This document shows positions 50,537 through 58,546 of a DNA stretch of 64,000 nt, piece after piece (position 1 is the first letter of the stretch; every line of letters starts with the position of its first letter). The notes under the pieces were generated by a model, which was given only the letters and a program-made list of their open reading frames with translations, did not search any database and was not told the origin of the DNA. This DNA comes from Onishia niordana. Its GTDB lineage: Bacteria > Pseudomonadota > Gammaproteobacteria > Pseudomonadales > Halomonadaceae. Position numbers and translations under genes: made by a program. Location: positions 806,001 through 870,000 of the forward strand of contig NZ_SDSD01000001.1 in the NCBI RefSeq assembly GCF_004798965.1. The letters run 5' to 3'.

Positions 50537-52945
50537 TTATCGCTTACCGCCACCGCGCGGCTTGCGCGGCCCGCGACGTCGGCCCGACTTGGGTTTCTCA
50601 CTCTTGGGCTTGTCGCCTTGCACCGGCTTGTCACCTTGCGGCTTGTCGCTGCTGGCCTGCTCGGTGCCCGGCTTGCGGCGCGGCGCCCGCTTTTGACGTG
50701 GCTTATCGTCGACCAGATCGAAGTCGATCTTGCGGTCGTCGAGATCGACCCGCGCCACCTGCACGGTAACGCCGTCGCCCAACCGGTAGCTGACGCCAGA
50801 GCGCTCGCCCTTGAGCCGATGCTTCTCGGCCTCATAGTGGTAATAATCAGAGGGCAGCGAGGTCACGTGTACCAGACCCTCGACGTAGACATCGTCGAGG
50901 CGCACGAAGATACCGAACTGAGTCACCGAGGCGATAGTGCCCTCGAAGACATCGCCGACCTTGTCGGACATGAACTCGCACTTGAGCCAGTCTTCCACGT
51001 CCCGCGTCGCATCGTCGGCACGACGTTCGGTCATCGAGCAATGCTCACCGAAGTGAACCATCTGCTCGAAGGAGTAAGGCGCCCAGCGATTCGGCGGCTC
51101 TACGGGCGCGCCTTCAGCACGCAGTACGGTCGTCGTCTGGCGTGGCCCGCGAATCACCGAGCGAATAGCGCGATGCACCAACAGATCCGGATAGCGACGG
51201 ATCGGCGAAGTGAAGTGAGCGTAGGCCGGGTAAGCCAGGCCAAAGTGCCCTTCGTTCTGTGGCGAATAGACCGCCTGATTCATCGAGCGCAGCATCACCG
51301 TCTGGATGATGTCGGCATCAGGACGGTCCTTGATGACCTCTCTCAGGGCCTGATAGTCCTGCGGCGTTGGCTCGTCGCCACCGCCCAGGGAAAGCCCCAG
51401 CTCGTTGAGGAACAGCCGCAGGCGATCCAGGCGCTCAGGCGTCGGCGGCTGGTGAATGCGATACAACGCCGGCAGGTCGTGCTTGTCGAGGAAGCGCGCG
51501 GTGGCCACGTTGGCGGCCAGCATGCACTCTTCGACGATCTTGTGAGCGTCGTTGCGGGTGCGCGGCACGATGGCATCGATCTTGCGATCTTCGTTGAAGT
51601 TAATCGCCGTCTCGGTGGTTTCGAAGTCGATGGCGCCACGTTCGCTGCGCGCGGTACGCAGCAACTTGTAGAGATCGTGTAGCTGCTCGACTGCCGGTAC
51701 CAGCGAGGAATACTCCTCGCGCAGCGCCTTGCCTTCAGCGCTCTCCGGTTCCTGCAGCATCTTGCCGACCTTGTTATAGGTCAAACGCGCATGAGACTGA
51801 AAGACCGCCTCATAGAAACGATAGCGGCTGATCGCGCCGGTCTTGGAGATATTCATCTCACAGACCAGGGCCAGTCGATCGACCGACGGGTTCAGCGAAC
51901 AAAGGCCATTGGAGAGCAGCTCGGGCAGCATTGGCACGACCTGACCGGGGAAATACACCGAGTTACCGCGGACCAGTGCTTCCTCATCCAGTGGGCTGCC
52001 AGGACGCACATAATGCGAGACGTCGGCGATGGCAACAATCAGCTTCCAGCTACCCGACTTGGTCTGGTAGGCGCAGATGGCATCATCGAAGTCCTTGGCG
52101 CTCTCATCGTCGATGGTCACCAACGGCAGGTGACGCAGATCGATACGGTTCGCCTTATCGTCCTCGACAACCTCAGCGGACATGGAGCCGATCTGCTCGT
52201 CCACCGCCGGCGGGAACTCATCCGGGATGTTATAGCTGCGGATGGCAATGCCGATTTCCATGCCTGGGTCCATGCGCTCGCCGAGCACCTCGCTGACTTC
52301 GCCCACCGGCTGCTTGCGTGTCTCGGGCTGCTGAACGATACGCGCCGAGACCACCTGGCCGTCCTGAGCGCCACCGCTGGCACTATGAGGGATCAGCACT
52401 TCCTGGGTGATGCGGCTATTCTCGGGAATCAGCACCGCAAACTCGTCATTGTTCTGACGATAGATGCCTACCACTGTCTGGGTGTTGCGGGCGATGACTT
52501 CAGCAATGGTGGCTTCGTCACGGCCGCGACGGTCGCGCCCACTGACACGCACCAGTACATGGTCACCGTGGAAAACACGGCGCATTTGGCGTGGCGGCAA
52601 TACCAGATCCGGCTTTTTGCCGTCGTCGCGGAGAATGAAGCCGAAGCCATCACGGTGCCCAAGCACCTTGCCCTTGATCAAATCGAGCTTGTCGATCAAC
52701 GCATAGGCACCACGACGGTTGCGCAGCACCTGCCCGTCGCGCTCCATTGCCGCCAGGCGGCGGCGCACAGCCTCCTGCTGGTCTTCTTCTTCGAGGCCCA
52801 GCATCCGGCTCATGCTCTCATGCGTGATCGGCTTGCCTGCTTCTTCGAGGCGGCGGAGCAAATATTCTCGGCTGGGTACCGGATTGTCATACTTGTGGGC
52901 TTCACGTTCCGCGTGGGGATCGTCGCTGAGCGTCCACTGAGTCAT
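50537..52945 (-). CDS. rnr: Ribonuclease R
   Basis: RNase R is a processive 3'-5' exoribonuclease that degrades structured RNA and acts in rRNA quality control and trans-translation. The 802-residue protein has an N-terminal helix-turn-helix (about 20-80), cold-shock domains (LIKGKVLGHRDGFGFILRDD), the RNB core with LVTIDDESAKDFDDAICA, a C-terminal S1 domain (DVFEGTIASVTQFGIFVRLD) and a Lys/Arg/Pro-rich tail of about 60 residues. The ATG at 52945 (MTQWTLSDDPHAE) fits the family. Confidence 0.96.
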   Translation of the reverse strand: MTQWTLSDDPHAEREAHKYDNPVPSREYLLRRLEEAGKPITHESMSRMLGLEEEDQQEAVRRRLAAMERDGQVLRNRRGAYALIDKLDLIKGKVLGHRDGFGFILRDDGKKPDLVLPPRQMRRVFHGDHVLVRVSGRDRRGRDEATIAEVIARNTQTVVGIYRQNNDEFAVLIPENSRITQEVLIPHSASGGAQDGQVVSARIVQQPETRKQPVGEVSEVLGERMDPGMEIGIAIRSYNIPDEFPPAVDEQIGSMSAEVVEDDKANRIDLRHLPLVTIDDESAKDFDDAICAYQTKSGSWKLIVAIADVSHYVRPGSPLDEEALVRGNSVYFPGQVVPMLPELLSNGLCSLNPSVDRLALVCEMNISKTGAISRYRFYEAVFQSHARLTYNKVGKMLQEPESAEGKALREEYSSLVPAVEQLHDLYKLLRTARSERGAIDFETTETAINFNEDRKIDAIVPRTRNDAHKIVEECMLAANVATARFLDKHDLPALYRIHQPPTPERLDRLRLFLNELGLSLGGGDEPTPQDYQALREVIKDRPDADIIQTVMLRSMNQAVYSPQNEGHFGLAYPAYAHFTSPIRRYPDLLVHRAIRSVIRGPRQTTTVLRAEGAPVEPPNRWAPYSFEQMVHFGEHCSMTERRADDATRDVEDWLKCEFMSDKVGDVFEGTIASVTQFGIFVRLDDVYVEGLVHVTSLPSDYYHYEAEKHRLKGERSGVSYRLGDGVTVQVARVDLDDRKIDFDLVDDKPRQKRAPRRKPGTEQASSDKPQGDKPVQGDKPKSEKPKSGRRRGPRKPRGGGKR

Positions 52946-53143
52946 ACGCAAGGCGTCCTTAATAAGGGAAAAACGATGCACCACGGGCGTGAGGCAAGAA
53001 TTCGTGTGTTCATTAACATCGCGCCAGTATAGCGTTGCAGCGGGCCTGACCCAACCATAACCGTGACCGGGCCTCAAGCATGCGAAGCGTCGACCCGTTA
53101 TGGCCGACAGCAGAAAAATCTCGCGCATGACCCGGCCCGACTC

Positions 53144-53171
53144 TTGCATTGTCTTATGAAATCGGTATTAT
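53144..53171 (+). promoter_or_regulatory. Probable promoter of the tRNA-Leu cluster
   Basis: TTGCAT (53144-53149), 16 bases, TATTAT (53166-53171), 11 bases before the first tRNA. The -10 matches 5 of 6, the -35 only 3 of 6. No further promoter is obvious between the tRNAs, so they are probably one transcript. Confidence 0.5.
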
Positions 53172-53182
53172 ACCGCCCACTT

Positions 53183-53269
53183 GCCCGGGTGGCGGAATTG
53201 GTAGACGCGCTAGCTTCAGGTGCTAGTGTCCGTATGGACGTGGAGGTTCAAGTCCTCTCCCGGGCACCA
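53183..53269 (+). tRNA. leuT: tRNA-Leu (anticodon CAG), copy 1
   Basis: This 87-nt class II tRNA has acceptor stem GCCCGGG/CCCGGGC, the D-arm GGCGGAATTGGTAGACGC, the anticodon loop TTCAGGT in the stem CTAGC/GCTAG (anticodon CAG, reads CUG), a variable arm with GTCC/GGAC, and a T-arm with GGTTCAAGTCC. The 3' CCA is encoded. Confidence 0.97.
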
Positions 53270-53369
53270 ACGATGATCCGAAAGCCTGATCATCACGGAA
53301 TGAAGATTCCAATCGCAGTACTCCCGCAGGACCCGTTGATTCGTCAACGGCACAGTATGGCTTGTGTTC

Positions 53370-53456
53370 GCCCAGGTGGCGGAATTGGTAGACGCGCTAG
53401 CTTCAGGTGCTAGTGTCCGTATGGACGTGGAGGTTCAAGTCCTCTCCTGGGCACCA
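53370..53456 (+). tRNA. tRNA-Leu (anticodon CAG), copy 2
   Basis: This 87-nt tRNA is identical to copy 1 except for the acceptor stem, GCCCAGG/CCTGGGC, where one G-C pair is replaced by A-U. Both sides of the pair change, so the stem is intact. CCA is encoded. It begins 101 bases after copy 1 ends. Confidence 0.97.
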
Positions 53457-53519
53457 TCGAAACCGTCATTTCTTGACTGCCTCGATGGCCCGGCACGCGA
53501 ACACCAGCCAGCATGATGC

Positions 53520-53606
53520 GCCCGGGTGGCGGAATTGGTAGACGCGCTAGCTTCAGGTGCTAGTGTCTGTATGGACGTGGAGGTTCAAGTCCTCTCCCGG
53601 GCACCA
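53520..53606 (+). tRNA. tRNA-Leu (anticodon CAG), copy 3
   Basis: This 87-nt tRNA has the copy 1 acceptor stem (GCCCGGG/CCCGGGC) but one change in the variable arm, GTCT in place of GTCC, giving a U-G pair. CCA is encoded. No clear terminator hairpin follows. Confidence 0.97.
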
Positions 53607-53650
53607 ATTCGCATCATGTACCTTCCCCGCACGACATGACCTCACCTTTG

Positions 53651-53685
53651 TGATAAACCGTCACAGCTTTCTGATAAACCGTCAC
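53651..53685. repeat. Two 14-bp direct repeats downstream of the tRNA cluster
   Basis: TGATAAACCGTCAC occurs at 53651-53664 and 53672-53685, exactly 21 bases apart (two helical turns). The first copy sits in TGTGA-7-TCACA, which resembles a CRP half-site pair with one extra base. The 262-bp gap between copy 3 and the nuclease gene shows nothing else. Confidence 0.5.
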
Positions 53686-53868
53686 GGTAATCTCCCTGCC
53701 CGTCTGAAGACTGTATGGCTGGAAGAATGGCCAGAGGCCAACGCTTCACGCACTACTTTCCTTGCTTTCTGAATATTCGGGGCTTCCCCGGACACCATCG
53801 ACGTAACGTGCTCTGCTCTTGCCTTGTCGCCTCCCTAAGTCAGCTGTCATTACTGAATACGCGTGCAG

Positions 53869-54726
53869 CTACTGAAAGCGCCCGGGCCGTCGCGCCACGG
53901 CTTGTAGGTCCCAGCCGTGCGTATCGACGCTACCTTCAAGCCGCCCCGCCGCTCCCGGCGTCAGCTGCGGGAAAAAATCCAGGCCGGTGCGTGCCTCTAT
54001 CTTGTCGACACTAACCAGGAAGCGGTCCAGCGGCTCGTTACCGCTGACTTGCTGAGGCATGATGAAGGCGATCACCCGAGGCGTTTCGGACGGCACGACC
54101 AGAATCTTGTAGAACGCCTCAGGCACTTGCGTAAAACCCACCCGATGAAAGACACCCTCCAGAAAGTCTGCGGGGTAGATAGGCCCGGTAATCACCTGCA
54201 GAGTGCCAAAGCGAGGCACAAAGTGGTCCATCACCGCCTCCTCCAACCGCTGCCAAAGTTGGCGATTCAGATTGGGGCGCTGGGGCGACATATTGCTCAT
54301 CAGGAAAGTCTGCCGCTGAGCCTCGCGACCATGAACATTCGCAATGGCATAGTTGGGCGCCAGGTGGCCGCGATCATAACCACTGCCCCTGTAACTGTCG
54401 GTACTCACCGGCCAAAGGGTGCGCCAGTCACGCGAGAAACCGGGACGATCACCGATTTGCGATGCTCCCGCGTCATTCAACAAGTAGCTCACCCAAAGCG
54501 GGTTGACCCTCAAGTCAGACCAGCCCACCAGGTATCCATCGTTGCGCAGCACACGATGCAGGTTAAGCGGAGTCGGTGACTCCCAGGTCGTCACCCCTTC
54601 CCAACTCAGGCTATTGCGAAAATCGGCTTCCTGGCTATACCAGAGCCCGGTGGCCACAGCCACGAACACACCTGCAATGAGCAGACGCCCCAGTCCAGCG
54701 CGCGCCATCGACAACAATTTCCCCAT
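53869..54726 (-). CDS. DNA/RNA non-specific endonuclease, NucA/NucB-type
   Basis: This 285-residue protein begins with a hydrophobic segment (LLIAGVFVAVATGLWY, 15-30) that acts as a signal or anchor, so it works outside the cytoplasm. The catalytic motif is DRGHLAPN with general-base H121, followed by FLMSNMSPQRPNLNRQLWQRLE with the Mg2+-binding asparagine. It belongs to the Serratia nuclease family and degrades DNA and RNA without sequence preference. The start is 54726; an ATG at 54708 is the alternative. It stands alone. Confidence 0.9.
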   Translation of the reverse strand: MGKLLSMARAGLGRLLIAGVFVAVATGLWYSQEADFRNSLSWEGVTTWESPTPLNLHRVLRNDGYLVGWSDLRVNPLWVSYLLNDAGASQIGDRPGFSRDWRTLWPVSTDSYRGSGYDRGHLAPNYAIANVHGREAQRQTFLMSNMSPQRPNLNRQLWQRLEEAVMDHFVPRFGTLQVITGPIYPADFLEGVFHRVGFTQVPEAFYKILVVPSETPRVIAFIMPQQVSGNEPLDRFLVSVDKIEARTGLDFFPQLTPGAAGRLEGSVDTHGWDLQAVARRPGRFQ

Positions 54727-55108
54727 TCACGCCCCCGGCTGCGGTTTCAGCATGCTCGACGCCAAGCCGGTTCATTCAGCCGGCCGCCGCCTGGCCCCTG
54801 GTGGGCCGAGTGGCGGAGTATACCAGCGCACCGCTGCGAGCATAGACATCGCGCAGACTGCGACCAATTGCCCCGTGTCGCGCCATTGATTCCCTACTTT
54901 CACCGTCATGCACTAAACTAGGGACGTCGAACTCCGTGAAGCGCTACTGGTCGTAGTATCGAGAGCGTTAGTCAGACGGAATCGCCGCGAGGCTTAGTAT
55001 CCTCGCCAAAGACAGAGGCGGCCCGAGCCGCCCTACAATACCGTGATACGGGTCTCGCCCCTGGCAGGGCATCTGAGGCCCCAACAATATCAACACCGAG
55101 GAGATACC
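54727..55108. other. 382-bp divergent intergenic region before the HiPIP gene
   Basis: No gene is seen. Two neighbouring stem-loops, GCGAGG/CCTCGC (54987-55006) and GGCGGC/GCCGCC (55017-55032), lie 77-122 bases before the HiPIP gene and may be in its leader. I see no convincing -35/-10 pair. Confidence 0.55.
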
Positions 55109-55420
55109 ATGGCTAATCAGAGTCGCCGCGACTTCATGCGTAACAGCCTGCTAGGCCTTGCCGCACTACCTCTGGGCGCCGGTATTCTGTCACGCCAGGC
55201 CCTGGCGCAGGATCTGCCGCGCCTGGATCCGGAAAACCCACAAGCCAAGGCCCTGAACTATGTCGCGAAGGCGAGCGATGCCAGCGACCATCCGGCCTAT
55301 GCCGAGGGCGAAACATGTGCCAACTGCATGTTCTACAATACTGAGACTCAAGGCTGTCAGCTGTTCCCGCAGAACAGCGTGGAACCGGCCGGCTGGTGTC
55401 AGTCCTGGACCGCCGCGTAA
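55109..55420 (+). CDS. High-potential iron-sulfur protein (HiPIP), Tat-exported
   Basis: This is a small periplasmic electron carrier with a 4Fe-4S cluster at high potential. The 103-residue precursor has a Tat signal (SRRDFMRNSLLGLAALPLGA, R6-R7) with cleavage after ALA33. The four ligands are C70, C73, C83 and C97 (ETCANCMFY, GCQLFP, GWCQSW). CGAGGAG precedes the ATG at 55109. HiPIPs usually serve photosynthetic or respiratory electron transfer; here the partner is not in the window. It is monocistronic with a strong terminator. Confidence 0.93.
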   Translation: MANQSRRDFMRNSLLGLAALPLGAGILSRQALAQDLPRLDPENPQAKALNYVAKASDASDHPAYAEGETCANCMFYNTETQGCQLFPQNSVEPAGWCQSWTAA

Positions 55421-55476
55421 CGCAAGCGGTCTTGCTTTAACGGCTTGGGGACACTCTGTTGCCCGAGCCAAACTAG

Positions 55477-55503
55477 AAGACCCGCCGGCTGGCGGGTCTT
55501 TTC
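55477..55503 (+). terminator. Terminator of the HiPIP gene
   Basis: AAGACCCGCC (55477-55486), loop GGCT, GGCGGGTCTT (55491-55500), then TTCG: a perfect 10-bp stem, 57 bases after the stop. Confidence 0.85.
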
Positions 55504-55584
55504 GTTAAGTAGCTGAATCAAGCCCAATGACGTCGCTGATAGGTCCGCCTTTCGCGAATGACTCGCCGGTAACCACCCTTGCCC

Positions 55585-57141
55585 TTAGTCAGGCGCTCCT
55601 TCATTGGGCAACGGCCACTGATAGCGTCTCGCCACCTCGTCACCTTCGATCGATTCAAGACGCACCGTGAACCCCCAAAGCTGGTGCAGATAGCGCATGA
55701 CCGGATAAACGCTTTTTTCCAGTGGACGACGGCGGTCCTGAACATGGCGAAGGGTCAGCGAGCGATCACCACGAATATCGGCGGCATACACCTGGATATT
55801 CGGCTCACGTACCGAAAGCGCGTACTGTACCGACAGCGCCTCACGCACGCGTCGATAGCCCCGCTCGTCATGGATCGCGGCCACCGTCAGCATCTCGTCC
55901 TGGTCGTCGTCGATCACATTGAACAGCTTGAGATCACGTATCACCTTGGGTGACAGAAACTGCTGGATGAACGACTCGTCCTTGAAGTTGCGCATCGCGA
56001 AGTGAAGCGTCTCGAGCCAATCGCTACCGGCAATGTCGGGAAACCATTCGCGATCCTCGTCGGTCGGCGTTTCGCAGATGCGGCGAAGGTCGGTAAACAT
56101 CGCAAACCCCAAAGCATAAGGGTTGATGCCATTGTAGTAGGGGCTATCGAATGGCTGCTGATGCACCACGGCGGTGTGCGACTGCAGAAATTCGAGAATC
56201 AGCCCTTCATCGACCAGACCTTCATCGAACATCCGGTGCATGAGGGTGTAGTGCCAGAAGGTGGCCCAGCCTTCGTTCATCACCTGCGTCTGGCGCTGCG
56301 GATAGAAGTACTGCGCCAGCTTGCGCACGATACGTACGATCTCCCGCTGCCAGGGCGCCAGCAGGGGAGCATTCTTCTCGATAAAATAGAGCAGATTCTC
56401 CTGAGGCTCAGGTGGATAGCGACCCGCCCGGTGCAAGCCCAGTGGATCGTCACTGTCATCCTGCGCGTCCTCGTCCAGGCCCTGACCGGCAAGCGGGATG
56501 GTACGCCACAGCATGTTGACCTGAGTTTGAAGGTATTCTTCGCGCTCGGCCTGCCGCAACGCCTCTTCCTCCGCGGAAATCGGCGAAGGGCGTTTATAAC
56601 GATCAACGCCATAGTTCTGCAGCGCATGGCACGCATCCAGCAATTGCTCCACCGCCGCCACGCCGTAGCGCTCCTCGCACTCGGCCACGTATTTACGCGC
56701 AAATACCAGATAGTCGATGATCGAACTGGCATCGGTCCAGGTGCGAAACAGGTAGTTGCCTTTGAAGAAGGAGTTATGGCCGTAACAGGCATGGGCCATG
56801 ACCAACACCTGCATCATCAGCGTATTCTCTTCCATCAGATAGGCGATGCAGGGATCCGAGTTGATGACCAGCTCATAGGCAAGCCCCATCTGGCCGCGAC
56901 GATAGGCCTGCTCGACCGACAGGAACTGCTTGCCGAACGACCAATGGTGGTAACCCACCGGCATGCCGACGCTGGCGTAGGCGTCCATCATCTGCTCGGA
57001 CGTGATCACCTCGATCTGGTTGGGATAAGTATCGAGGCGATATTCGTCGGCTAGCCTTGCAATCTCGCGTTCGAACTCGGCGATCACCTCAAAATTCCAA
57101 TCCGAGCCGGTGGCAATGGGCGTCTTTCGGGTCTTGCTCAT
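55585..57141 (-). CDS. spoVR: SpoVR/YcgB family protein
   Basis: This 518-residue protein of unknown activity is named after a Bacillus cortex-formation gene and in gammaproteobacteria is linked to stationary-phase and stress responses. Family blocks seen are SDWNFEVIAEFEREIARLAD, VMAHACYGHNSFFKGNYLFR, MNEGWATFWHYTLMHRM (a His-rich segment) and FNVIDDDQDEMLTVAAIHDE. AGGAGG precedes the ATG at 57141. It is the third gene of prkA-yeaH-spoVR, 18 bases after yeaH. Confidence 0.93.
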   Translation of the reverse strand: MSKTRKTPIATGSDWNFEVIAEFEREIARLADEYRLDTYPNQIEVITSEQMMDAYASVGMPVGYHHWSFGKQFLSVEQAYRRGQMGLAYELVINSDPCIAYLMEENTLMMQVLVMAHACYGHNSFFKGNYLFRTWTDASSIIDYLVFARKYVAECEERYGVAAVEQLLDACHALQNYGVDRYKRPSPISAEEEALRQAEREEYLQTQVNMLWRTIPLAGQGLDEDAQDDSDDPLGLHRAGRYPPEPQENLLYFIEKNAPLLAPWQREIVRIVRKLAQYFYPQRQTQVMNEGWATFWHYTLMHRMFDEGLVDEGLILEFLQSHTAVVHQQPFDSPYYNGINPYALGFAMFTDLRRICETPTDEDREWFPDIAGSDWLETLHFAMRNFKDESFIQQFLSPKVIRDLKLFNVIDDDQDEMLTVAAIHDERGYRRVREALSVQYALSVREPNIQVYAADIRGDRSLTLRHVQDRRRPLEKSVYPVMRYLHQLWGFTVRLESIEGDEVARRYQWPLPNEGAPD

Positions 57142-57159
57142 GCTGCCTCCTGGAGCCAC

Positions 57160-58440
57160 TCAGGCCTCGACTTTGCGAAACAGCTCGCGAAACACTGGAT
57201 AGATATCCCCCGGCTCGACGATCTGTCGCATGGCGAAACGTGAGGGAAAATCCGCCTCGACGGCCTCATACTCTTCCCACAACGCTTGATGGGCATGGGG
57301 CGTAATCTCGACGTAGGTGAAATAGGCGAGCTGTCGCATCAATGACTTGGAAAGGATTTCACGGCAGGTGGTGGAGTCGTCGTCCCAGTTGTCGCCGTCG
57401 GAGGCCTGCGCGACATAGAGATTCCAGTCAGCGGGCGGATAACGGTCATGAATGATGTCATCTACCATGGTCAGGGCGCTGGAGACGATGGTGCCGCCGG
57501 TTTCCCGTGAGTAGAAGAACTCTTCCTCGTCGACCTCCTTGGCGGCAGTATGGTGGCGCACGAACACCAGCTCGACCTTCTCGTAGTTGCGCTCGAGAAA
57601 CAGATAAAGCAGCAGGAAGAAACGCTTGGCGATATCCTTGTGGGATTGCGTCATCGACCCCGAGACATCCATCACGCAGAACATCACCGCCTTGTTGGAT
57701 GGCGTGGGCTGGTTGACCAGGTTGTTGTAGCGAAGATCATAGGTGTCGATAAAGGGGACCGACTCTAGTCGCTTCTCGAGCCGTTCGATCTCGTCCTTGA
57801 GCTCCTGGATGCGCGACGGATTGCGTAGCACAGGATCCTTGCACTCTTCTTCCTCCAGGGCCTCCATCGCCTCGCGCAGGGCCCGACGAATTGGCGCACG
57901 CATGGCGATGCGCCTGGCCTGCGCCTCACGCATCGAGCGTACGATATTGATCCTCGATGGCACGCCTTCGCGGGAAATGCCGGCCCGCACCGGCTTCACT
58001 TCCTCCAGATCCATCAATTGCTTGCGTTCGAGATGGGGTAGTTCGAGGCCATCGAAGACAAAATCGAGAAACTCATCGCGGGTCAGGCTGAAGGCAAACT
58101 CGTCCATGCCCTCCCCCTGGTTAGACGCCCCACCTTCGCCGCTGCCATCGCCTCCGCCGCCACCACTGGGGCGACGGAGGCGATCTCCTTCATCGAACTC
58201 CCGGTTGCCAGGACTGACGATGGAGCGGTGTCCACCCTGTCCGTGCTGAAAAACCGGCTCGGAGATATCCCGCGTCGGGATCGATACCTTTTCCCCATGC
58301 TGCATATCGGTGATCGAACGCCGATTGACGGCTTCCTCGACCGAGCGCTTGATGTGCGTGCGGTAGCGATCGAGAAATCGCTGCCGATTGACCGCACTCT
58401 TGTGCTTGGCGTTGGCCCGTCGGTCGATGAAATAACTCAT
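57160..58440 (-). CDS. yeaH: YeaH/YhbH family von Willebrand factor A protein
   Basis: This 426-residue protein begins [21 protein letters not shown] glycine-rich segment (about residues 90-115) precedes a C-terminal VWA domain with the metal site MDVSGSM and [13 protein letters not shown]. It is the fixed partner of the PrkA kinase; the molecular role is unknown. GGGAGGG lies upstream of the ATG at 58440. It lies 106 bases after prkA. Confidence 0.93.
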   Translation of the reverse strand: MSYFIDRRANAKHKSAVNRQRFLDRYRTHIKRSVEEAVNRRSITDMQHGEKVSIPTRDISEPVFQHGQGGHRSIVSPGNREFDEGDRLRRPSGGGGGDGSGEGGASNQGEGMDEFAFSLTRDEFLDFVFDGLELPHLERKQLMDLEEVKPVRAGISREGVPSRINIVRSMREAQARRIAMRAPIRRALREAMEALEEEECKDPVLRNPSRIQELKDEIERLEKRLESVPFIDTYDLRYNNLVNQPTPSNKAVMFCVMDVSGSMTQSHKDIAKRFFLLLYLFLERNYEKVELVFVRHHTAAKEVDEEEFFYSRETGGTIVSSALTMVDDIIHDRYPPADWNLYVAQASDGDNWDDDSTTCREILSKSLMRQLAYFTYVEITPHAHQALWEEYEAVEADFPSRFAMRQIVEPGDIYPVFRELFRKVEA

Positions 58441-58546
58441 GCTGCCCTCCCGGCGCTTCGCGCCGCTGGCCGGGCCAATCCCCGGCCCGGCGATGCGCTC
58501 CACGGCGCTATCACACCCGTCTCAGGACGCGAGTGACGATGACGCG

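Noticed and set aside
51791..53032. 413-codon plus-strand frame opposite rnr
   Set aside because: It lies over the conserved RNB and cold-shock domains of RNase R; no ribosome site or domain was seen.
53183..53606. tRNA array as an integration site for a mobile element
   Set aside because: No integrase, direct-repeat att site copying a tRNA 3' end, or foreign composition is seen nearby.
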